From: CAZDXJ01 sp964509475
GTDB lineage: Bacteria > Pseudomonadota > Gammaproteobacteria > Methylococcales > Methylomonadaceae
DNA length: 16,009 bases
Direction: 5' to 3'
NCBI GenBank assembly: GCA_964509475.1
Contig: CAZDXJ010000054.1
Location: forward strand, 1 to 16,009
This document shows positions 1 through 5,445 of this stretch, piece after piece. Both the position numbers and the translations under genes were made by a program. How positions within the stretch are numbered: position 1 is the first letter of the stretch; every line of letters starts with the position of its first letter. A model generated the notes under the pieces. It was given only the letters and a program-made list of their open reading frames with translations, did not search any database and was not told the DNA's origin.

Positions 1-388
1 ATAAATAAGAAACAATAAAACCCCTAGCATAAAATCATGCCAACATTGATATTTTGTATAAAATTTAAATAGTTAAGGCATGGTATACATTTTGCAATGA
101 ACACTATTTCTTAAAAAGAGCATATGCCTGCACGGGAAAAACATGAAAAAATCAAAACGAATCAATAACTTAAATTCACAACAGGGTTAGCCGTTCAAAT
201 GAGGGCAGTTTATCGGCTTGCACGTACAAATGCTGATGATGATATAAACCCCACAACCAAATAGGTGTACCGGATTATCTGTTGATGGGGATTACTTACC
301 ATCTTGTGTTAATGGGGGCATATTTGGGGGCATCAATTAAAAATAATAAATAAAAATACATATAAAACAGTAAGATATACGTTTGCAG
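1..388. other. AT-rich foreign-looking flank without a recognisable gene
   Basis: This stretch is clearly richer in A and T than the rest of the window and holds no convincing gene. The only reading frames are very short, such as a 14-codon frame starting at 124. At about 388/389 it abruptly replaces the continuation of the multicopper oxidase gene on the minus strand. Everything left of that point is therefore read as inserted or rearranged DNA. Two TGGGGGCAT repeats lie 56 bases from the junction. I see no transposase, integrase or tRNA end here. It could be the end of an integrated island, an IS flank or a deletion scar; the window does not reach far enough left to tell. Confidence 0.55.
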
Positions 389-883
389 GGAGTGATGAAA
401 GTAAGTTCCCGCCCTGTTGACCACTTCAAACTCATAAACAAAACGTTGTCCTGGTGCTATCGCATACATGGGGTGGCCGTCACTTTTTTGCGGAACATGC
501 AAGCCATGCCAATGAATGATGGAGGGTTCCGGCAAGCCATTGTTGAAAAAAATCCGTATTTTCTGGCCGTTATGAAAATGCAGGATTGGACCCAGATAAT
601 TCTCTGGCAGATGTTGCAAAGTATGTTTTGGACCTTTCAATAATTTTGCGTAATACTTGAAAACATGCGTGTTTGCACCATGATTCAGTATCGGTAGGTA
701 GGCCGGACGGGCGCTGAATTCGATTTCGACATCGGCGTGAAAATTGGCCGAAGCCTGATAGCGGATTTGATTGGTAGCTGCGGTCGCCGCTGCTGGCAGA
801 AAACCTGGTAAAGCCATGGAAGCTGTGCTGGCGGCGGCATATTGCAAAAAACGGCGGCGTTGCAGATGGAATGATCGAGGCAT
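296..883 (-). pseudogene. Tat-exported multicopper oxidase, truncated after the first cupredoxin domain
   Basis: The start at 883 gives a twin-arginine signal (QRRRFLQ near residue 8, then an Ala-rich hydrophobic stretch ending around AAATA), so export by Tat to the periplasm is expected. A GGGA about 8 bases upstream may serve as ribosome site. The mature part is the first cupredoxin domain of a multicopper oxidase, with the copper-ligand motif HWHG at residues 124-127. The second ligand motif (GTY-F-HHS, normally continuing with His) is cut after residue 165, at position 389. The frame then runs 30 residues through AT-rich DNA to a stop at 296. Whole family members are about 450-600 residues and carry further copper motifs near the C-terminus; all of these are missing. 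The product cannot form the trinuclear copper site, so this is a broken gene. It lies downstream of rimO on the same strand but has its own likely promoter. A frame start at 964 (TTG) is possible but would put extra residues before the Tat signal. Confidence 0.85.
313..333. repeat. Two direct repeats TGGGGGCAT, possible integrase arm sites
   Basis: TGGGGGCAT occurs at 313-321 and again at 325-333, a 12-base period, in otherwise AT-rich DNA. From memory, short G5CA repeats like these lie near the ends of many genomic islands carried by P4-type (DUF4102) tyrosine recombinases, where they are thought to be arm-type binding sites. No integrase gene is visible in the window, so this assignment is inference. 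Confidence 0.45.
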
Positions 884-935
884 GATAGAGTCCCATAGAA
901 ACATTAAATTACAATATAAGGATTTATTGATTGTA

Positions 936-964
936 AAGATAGCGCTTTTCACCTTCCCTGGCAA
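936..964 (-). promoter_or_regulatory. Candidate sigma70 promoter of the multicopper oxidase gene
   Basis: Reading on the minus strand, TTGCCA (964-959) is followed after exactly 17 bases by TATCTT (941-936). This is a good -35/-10 pair, placing transcription start near 929 and giving a leader of about 45 bases before the ATG at 883. A MerR-type operator for copper control (as with CueR) would need a 19-base spacer and a clear dyad, and neither is seen. This is a match by eye only. Confidence 0.45.
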
Positions 965-1234
965 TTGTGGAGATTGATTTTTTTCTTACCGTATGAAAAA
1001 AGGGATCACATATGCTTTTTTGCTGAACGCCTTTGTGTGAACATGGTAGTCACATTCGATATTATACTCTGCGCGGTCACGGATTCGGAAAATGAACCGG
1101 CCATCGGGGCGCGAAACGCCTGTCACCTGGAATATTTAGTTGCGGGCCCGGCGGATTGGAGTCCCCAGGCATTACGGCGCACTGCCATTAAATCAAGAAA
1201 ATATGATTTGGGTGCCGATGCGGCTTGTTGTACT

Positions 1235-1281
1235 GTGCGGATAAATCCAGCTTTTCTGCGAATGGCTGGATAAATCCGCAC
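1235..1281. repeat. Imperfect inverted repeat with 17-base arms
   Basis: Arm one (1235-1251, GTGCGGATAAATCCAGC) and arm two (1265-1281, GCTGGATAAATCCGCAC) pair at 15 of 17 positions around a 13-base loop. The two mismatches lie in the AAA centre. Each arm also contains the small dyad GGATAAATCC. There is no T-run on either side, so an intrinsic terminator is unlikely. A REP/MITE-type element or a protein-binding site is possible. Confidence 0.6.
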
Positions 1282-1300
1282 CTACATCCTAAATCCATTC

Positions 1301-1327
1301 GTAACTACTCACCGGGTGAGTAGTTAC
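1301..1327. repeat. Perfect 27-base palindrome just after the rimO stop
   Basis: The arms GTAACTACTCACC (1301-1313) and GGTGAGTAGTTAC (1315-1327) are perfectly complementary around a single G. The palindrome begins five bases past the rimO stop codon at 1335-1333. In the rimO reading direction no U-run follows, so it would be an atypical terminator. It could instead stabilise the 3' end of the message, bind a dimeric protein, or be part of a small mobile repeat together with the hairpin 20 bases away. No second copy is seen in this window. Confidence 0.7.
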
Positions 1328-1332
1328 CAAAT

Positions 1333-2658
1333 TTAAACCAATCCGGCCCAAAGATCGTGTTGATCGGCTTCTTCATACTGTACATTGACGAACTCGCCGG
1401 GTTGCAGGTGGCTGGCTCCATCAATAAATATACGGCCATCGATTTCCGGTGCTTCAGCGGCGCTGCGGGCAACGGCGCCCTCTTCGACCACTTCGTCAAT
1501 CAGAACAGTCGCGGTTTTACCAATGCGTTGTTGCAGGTGTCTGGCACTGATTTCAGCCTGATGCTGCATAAATCGTTGCAGCCTTTCCTGTTTGATTGTT
1601 TCCGGAACCGGATCGGGCAAGGCATTGGCGGCCGCACCCTTGACCGCTGAATAGGCAAAGCAACCGACCCGATCCAATTGCGCCTCGCTCAGAAAATCCA
1701 GTAGTTGGCAGAATTCCTGTTCGCTTTCTCCCGGGAAACCGACGATAAAGGTACTGCGCAAGGTGATATTGGGGCAGATATCCCGCCAGGCTTGGATGCG
1801 TTTGAGGTTGTTTTCCGAAGCGGCCGGGCGTTGCATGAGTTTCAGGATACGCGGGCTGGCGTGCTGAAACGGAATATCCAGATAAGGCAGAATTTTTCCT
1901 GCACACATGAGCGGTATGACTTTATCGACATGCGGATAAGGATAAACATAGTGCATCCGTATCCAAATGCCCAGATCGCCCAGGGCCCTGGCCAGATCGT
2001 AAAACCGGGTTTGCCATTGAATATCACGCCAGACTGCGGTTTGATAATTCAGGTCCAGTCCATAGGCACTGGTATCCTGAGCGATAACCAGCAGTTCCTT
2101 GACACCACTGGCCGCGAGTTGTTCGGCTTCGGCCATGACTTCGTCGATGGGGCGGCTGACCAGATCGCCGCGCATGGATGGAATGATGCAAAAACTGCAA
2201 CGGTGATTACAGCCCTCCGAGATTTTTAAATAGGCATAATGCCGTGGCGTTAATTTGATTCCCTGGGGTGGAATCAGACTGGTGTAAGGGGTGTGCGGGG
2301 GCGGCAAATGCAGGTGTACCGCGCCCACGACCTCTTCCAGGGCATGGGTGCCGGTAATTGCAAGCACTTGCGGATGTTTTTCACGAATTTCCTCGGCCCG
2401 GCTGCCGAGGCAGCCGGTAACGATGACCTTGCCGTTTTCCGTCAGCGCCTCGCCGATACTGTTCAAGGATTCCTCGACAGCGGCATCGATAAAACCGCAG
2501 GTATTCACCACCACCAGATCCGAGTCTTGATAGGTTGGCGATACCTGGTAGCCTTCCGAACGCAGCCGGGTAATGATTTGTTCACTGTCAACCAGAGCCT
2601 TCGGGCATCCGAGACTGACGAAACCGACTTGCGGCCTGTTGTTTTTTAGTTTTTGCAT
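1333..2658 (-). CDS. rimO: Ribosomal protein S12 methylthiotransferase RimO
   Basis: RimO is a radical SAM enzyme that adds a methylthio group to the conserved aspartate (Asp88/89) of ribosomal protein S12. The 441 residues match the family's usual length. The N-terminal methylthiotransferase domain has the three cysteines for the auxiliary iron-sulfur cluster: Cys18 (SLGCPK), Cys54 (NTCGF) and Cys83 (TGCLGSR). The radical SAM cluster motif CxxxCxxC is Cys150, Cys154 and Cys157 within SEGCNHRCSFC. The HYVYPYP stretch is typical of RimO rather than MiaB. The last 65 or so residues form a TRAM domain. The ATG at 2658 lies 8 bases after the cmoB stop, so the two genes are probably cotranscribed and perhaps translationally coupled. 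All key residues are present. Confidence 0.95.
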   Translation of the reverse strand: MQKLKNNRPQVGFVSLGCPKALVDSEQIITRLRSEGYQVSPTYQDSDLVVVNTCGFIDAAVEESLNSIGEALTENGKVIVTGCLGSRAEEIREKHPQVLAITGTHALEEVVGAVHLHLPPPHTPYTSLIPPQGIKLTPRHYAYLKISEGCNHRCSFCIIPSMRGDLVSRPIDEVMAEAEQLAASGVKELLVIAQDTSAYGLDLNYQTAVWRDIQWQTRFYDLARALGDLGIWIRMHYVYPYPHVDKVIPLMCAGKILPYLDIPFQHASPRILKLMQRPAASENNLKRIQAWRDICPNITLRSTFIVGFPGESEQEFCQLLDFLSEAQLDRVGCFAYSAVKGAAANALPDPVPETIKQERLQRFMQHQAEISARHLQQRIGKTATVLIDEVVEEGAVARSAAEAPEIDGRIFIDGASHLQPGEFVNVQYEEADQHDLWAGLV

Positions 2659-2666
2659 GGGATTCT

Positions 2667-3641
2667 TCAGCTAACTTCAGCGATAAAAACAGCGCGTCTG
2701 GGCGCCGGGTAACCTTCAACGGTTAATTGCGGGTTTTCAGGATCAAGAAAGTCGGCCAGGGAATGAAAGCGCATCCAGTCGGTACGGCGTTGTTCGTTGG
2801 TCGTGGTTTTACTTATATCCAACAGGCGGATATTGTTCAGTCCACAACGTTTCATCCAGGCCATCAGGGTTGCGCAACTGGGAATGAACCAGACATTGCG
2901 CATTTTGGCATAGCGCTTTTCCGGTAACAATACCTCACCGTCCTGCCCTTCTATGACCAGGGTTTCCAGTATGAGTTCGCCACCCGGACGCAGGCAATCA
3001 CGCAGTTCCAGAATATGATCGATCGGGGAACGGCGATGATAGAACACACCCATCGAAAAAACCGTATCGAAAATATGCAGTCCGTAAGGGATGGATTCAA
3101 TGCCGAGCGGCAAGACATAAACCGGCGCTGCTCCGTATAAATGCCGAATCGCATGAAACTGCATCACGCTCAACAGGGTCGGGTCGATGCCGATTACCAT
3201 TTTGGCGCCGGCGCCGTACATACGCCAGCAATGATAGCCATTGCCACAGCCGACATCCAGAACCAGACGGCCTTGCAGCGGGCTGATATGATCCTGTAGG
3301 CGTTGCCATTTCCAGTCCGACCGCCATTCACTGTCAATAAAAACACCGTACAGTTCATAAGGTCCTTTGCGCCAGGGATGGAGCTGGCGCAACAAGCGGG
3401 CAAGCCGGAGCCGTTCCGTATTGCCGAGGTCATTGGCCTGACCTATGCTGACAACATCCTGATGGGGGATTCGGGTATTGGTTTGCAGATTGGGTATCTG
3501 CTGAATAATCCCTTGCCATTTGGAGAGATCGCCATGATTCTGGTTTGAAAATGCCTGCTCTAATTGTCCGGGGAGTCGGCTGAGCCAGGATTGCGCCTGC
3601 CTGTCCTCAAGCTGACGGTATAAAGGGCGGTAATCAAGCAC
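2667..3641 (-). CDS. cmoB: tRNA U34 carboxymethyltransferase CmoB
   Basis: CmoB transfers a carboxymethyl group from carboxy-SAM to 5-hydroxyuridine at wobble position 34 of tRNAs, giving cmo5U. The 324 residues fit the family (E. coli 323). The signature WRKGPYELYG-(V)FIDSEWRSDWKW (about residues 90-112) precedes the SAM-fold motif VLDVGCGNGY (127-136). The carboxy-SAM synthase CmoA, often encoded beside CmoB, is not in this window and must be elsewhere if the pathway works. The start is GTG at 3641; there is no clear ribosome site, but the stop of the small membrane gene lies only 6 bases upstream, so coupling may drive initiation. rimO follows closely, so both translation-related modification genes appear to share a transcript. 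Confidence 0.94.
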   Translation of the reverse strand: MLDYRPLYRQLEDRQAQSWLSRLPGQLEQAFSNQNHGDLSKWQGIIQQIPNLQTNTRIPHQDVVSIGQANDLGNTERLRLARLLRQLHPWRKGPYELYGVFIDSEWRSDWKWQRLQDHISPLQGRLVLDVGCGNGYHCWRMYGAGAKMVIGIDPTLLSVMQFHAIRHLYGAAPVYVLPLGIESIPYGLHIFDTVFSMGVFYHRRSPIDHILELRDCLRPGGELILETLVIEGQDGEVLLPEKRYAKMRNVWFIPSCATLMAWMKRCGLNNIRLLDISKTTTNEQRRTDWMRFHSLADFLDPENPQLTVEGYPAPRRAVFIAEVS

Positions 3642-3647
3642 GGTAAT

Positions 3648-3920
3648 TTATTGAGTGGGCGCGGGTTTGAGCGGTATTTCTGCGGGGTCTTTTGTTATCT
3701 GTGGCGCTTGTTTTTGCATCTGAACCTGGGTTTCAAGCTGTTTTTGGCGATTTCCTTCGCCGAACAAGGTGGCACCCACCATAAACCCTATAACGGAAAA
3801 AATAAGCACCATAAACCGATCCGGTTTGGACATAAAAAACAAGGCAAATTGTGGCCTTATCATGCCCACAACAAAAAAAATAGCCGTATAAATAAAAATA
3901 TTAAAAGCCGCGTTGATCAT
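3648..3920 (-). CDS. Small two-helix membrane protein, function unknown
   Basis: I do not recognise this family. With the start at 3920 it has 90 residues: a hydrophobic helix at about 4-20, a second at about 36-53, then a polar tail rich in Gln, Lys and Pro. I chose the ATG at 3920 because CGGGT stands about 8 bases upstream; an ATG at 3971 would add 17 polar residues but has no ribosome site. It ends 6 bases before the GTG of cmoB and so is likely the first gene of a cmoB-rimO transcript. On the minus strand a TATAAC (3962-3957) could be the -10 of its promoter, though the -35 is poor. Its link to tRNA or ribosome modification is only positional. Confidence 0.7.
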   Translation of the reverse strand: MINAAFNIFIYTAIFFVVGMIRPQFALFFMSKPDRFMVLIFSVIGFMVGATLFGEGNRQKQLETQVQMQKQAPQITKDPAEIPLKPAPTQ

Positions 3921-4079
3921 AAGTTTACCCGAGCGTGGTTTTTGAACTATTATTTGGTTATAGCGATTCACCCGATCATGGTTCAGGCGGGTTGAGCCGC
4001 TGTTTTTAAAGCGCGGATTATTCTAACCGTTTTACTGTGAGAAAAAAATAGTCACGGCATAAGCCGGGAGGAGGCTGTA
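3921..4079. promoter_or_regulatory. Divergent control region between the cmoB group and qmcA
   Basis: These 159 bases separate two genes pointing away from each other, so both promoters should lie here. On the minus strand TAGAAT (4025-4020) and TATAAC (3962-3957) resemble -10 boxes. On the plus strand TTGAGC (3992-3997) with GATTAT (4016-4021) after 18 bases is a weak pair. A strong ribosome site GGGAGGAGG occupies 4066-4074, six bases ahead of the qmcA ATG. Promoter choices are by eye and uncertain. Confidence 0.35.
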
Positions 4080-5000
4080 ATGGGTGGTTTTGGCTTGTTT
4101 GTTATGGTGCTGTTTGTCTTTGCCATTGTACTGGTGATGTTGATGATCAAACCGGTACCGCAGGGCATGGAATATACCGTGGAACGATTTGGCCGTTACA
4201 CGGCAACGTTGACGCCGGGTTTGAATATCATTATGCCGATTGTTGATCGAATCGGCAGCAAGGTCAACATGATGGAACGGGTTCTGGATGTGCCGTCGCA
4301 GGAGGTCATTACCAAGGATAATGCCATGGTGACGGTCGATGGCGTGGTGTTTTTCCAGGTCATGGATGCAGCCCAGGCTTCTTATGAAGTCAATAATCTT
4401 GAGCTGGCGATTTTAAATCTGGTCATGACCAATATCCGTACCGTGATGGGTTCGATGGATCTCGATGAATTGCTGTCTCACCGTGATGACATTAATGTGC
4501 GTTTGCTGGGCGTGGTCGATGAAGCCACCAGTCCCTGGGGTGTTAAACTGACCCGGGTTGAAATCAAGGATATTGCGCCCCCTCGGGATTTGGTGGATGC
4601 GATGGCCCGGCAAATGAAGGCCGAACGTGAAAAACGCGCCGCCATTCTGGAAGCGGAAGGTTTGCGGCAGTCGGAAATTTTACGCGCCGAAGGCGAAAAA
4701 CAGGCGGCCATTCTGGAAGCGGAGGGACGCAAGGAATCCGCCTACCGCGATGCCGATGCCCGGGAGCGTTTGGCGCAGGCGGAAGCCAAAGCGACCTTGA
4801 TGGTTTCAGAAGCCATTGCCAAAGGCGATGTGCAGGCGATTAATTATTTTGTCGCGCAAAAATATGTCGATGCCTTGCAGAATATCGCATCGGCGGAAAA
4901 CAATAAATTGATTTTGATGCCGCTGGAGGCCTCCAGCGTGATCGGATCGCTGGCGGGTATTGCCGAGCTGGCCAGGGAAGCGACGGAAAAAAAGGGCTGA
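4080..5000 (+). CDS. qmcA: SPFH/Band-7 membrane protease regulator (QmcA, stomatin-like)
   Basis: This 306-residue protein is of the QmcA type. It has one N-terminal membrane helix (residues 3-22), then the SPFH domain (about 23-180, with VPSQEVITKDNAMVTVDGVV-like family sequence), then a long charged coiled coil (about 180-250) and a short C-terminal part. The coiled coil contains a repeat: AAILEAEG at 187-194 recurs 22 residues later, and the 17 bases at 4641-4657 reappear identical at 4707-4723. Such repeats are common in this family. SPFH proteins assemble into large membrane rings and act as scaffolds, often around the FtsH protease. A very strong ribosome site (4066-4074) precedes the ATG. 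An NfeD-like gene follows after 7 bases, the usual operon partner. Confidence 0.93.
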   Translation: MGGFGLFVMVLFVFAIVLVMLMIKPVPQGMEYTVERFGRYTATLTPGLNIIMPIVDRIGSKVNMMERVLDVPSQEVITKDNAMVTVDGVVFFQVMDAAQASYEVNNLELAILNLVMTNIRTVMGSMDLDELLSHRDDINVRLLGVVDEATSPWGVKLTRVEIKDIAPPRDLVDAMARQMKAEREKRAAILEAEGLRQSEILRAEGEKQAAILEAEGRKESAYRDADARERLAQAEAKATLMVSEAIAKGDVQAINYFVAQKYVDALQNIASAENNKLILMPLEASSVIGSLAGIAELAREATEKKG

Positions 5001-5007
5001 GGCTGTG

Positions 5008-5445
5008 ATGTTTGAAATCTTGTTCTGGCACTGGTGGGTGGTGGCGCTGGCTTTGTTGATTGTTGAGTTGCTGTCGCCGGGTTTCTTTTTTTTGTGGATG
5101 GCGGTGGCGGCACTCATTACCGGCTGTTTGCTGTTATTGATTCCGGCGCTTGCCCAGGAAATACAGTTTTTTCTGTTTTCGGTTTTATCGGTTGCTTCCA
5201 TCGTGATCTGGCGCAAGTGGGTCAGACAAAACCCCGAGGTTACCGATCATCCGTTCCTCAATAAACGCGGGCAGCACTATATTGGTCAGGTGTTTACCTT
5301 GAGCGAACCGATCATCAACGGCCGGGGGCGAATGCGCATCGGCGATGGCTTTTGGCCGATAAAGGGTCCGGATTGCGCGGCTGGAACACGGGTGCGTGTA
5401 TGCGCGGTGCAAGGCACCGTCCTGCATGTGGAAACCATAAATTAG
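5008..5445 (+). CDS. Short NfeD-like membrane protein, QmcA partner (YbbK type)
   Basis: This 145-residue protein has two to three hydrophobic helices in its first 75 residues (WWVVALALLIVELLSPG at about 8-24, then two more near 28-70). A soluble C-terminal domain of the OB-fold NfeD type follows, with GQVFTLSEPIINGRGRMRIG in its core. Short NfeD proteins without the serine-protease domain pair with SPFH proteins; E. coli YbbK beside QmcA is the model. The ATG at 5008 is chosen because GAGG lies about 7 bases upstream and the gap to qmcA is just 7 bases; the frame extends upstream to 4960 but that would overlap qmcA. Its stop codon (5443-5445) overlaps the stop of the convergent gene (5444-5442). 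Confidence 0.9.
   Translation: MFEILFWHWWVVALALLIVELLSPGFFFLWMAVAALITGCLLLLIPALAQEIQFFLFSVLSVASIVIWRKWVRQNPEVTDHPFLNKRGQHYIGQVFTLSEPIINGRGRMRIGDGFWPIKGPDCAAGTRVRVCAVQGTVLHVETIN

Larger units (their letters stand above)
884..1332. other. 449-base gap between rimO and the broken oxidase gene
   Basis: This gap holds the candidate oxidase promoter (936-964) and two hairpin-forming repeats (1235-1281 and 1301-1327). On the minus strand a TATAAT lies at 1066-1061, but it has no decent -35 partner. An open frame of 102 codons on the plus strand (965-1273) shows no family features, has no ribosome site and runs through the hairpin, so I do not call it a gene. The part from about 1080 to 1300 is GC-rich and could be the remnant of a mobile or lost gene, but I recognise nothing in it. 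Confidence 0.5.

Noticed and set aside
124..168. Small peptide of 14 codons in the left flank
   Set aside because: It is too short, has no ribosome site and shows no recognisable features.
313..333. CRISPR-type repeat
   Set aside because: There are only two 9-base copies with a 3-base gap; no spacers or array structure.
950..974. CueR-like copper operator ahead of the oxidase gene
   Set aside because: CCTTCC and GGAG could suggest a dyad, but symmetry is poor and the promoter spacer is 17, not the 19 bases of MerR-type promoters.
965..1273. Open frame of 102 codons on the plus strand in the gap before rimO
   Set aside because: It has no ribosome site and no family features, its composition is odd, and its end runs through the inverted repeat at 1235-1281.
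1301..1327. Intrinsic terminator for rimO
   Set aside because: The stem is perfect but no U-run follows on the minus strand and the loop is a single base, so I list it as a palindromic repeat.
1705..2229. Antisense open frame of 174 codons inside rimO
   Set aside because: The opposite strand codes for a complete RimO with all catalytic cysteines; this is a frame shadow.
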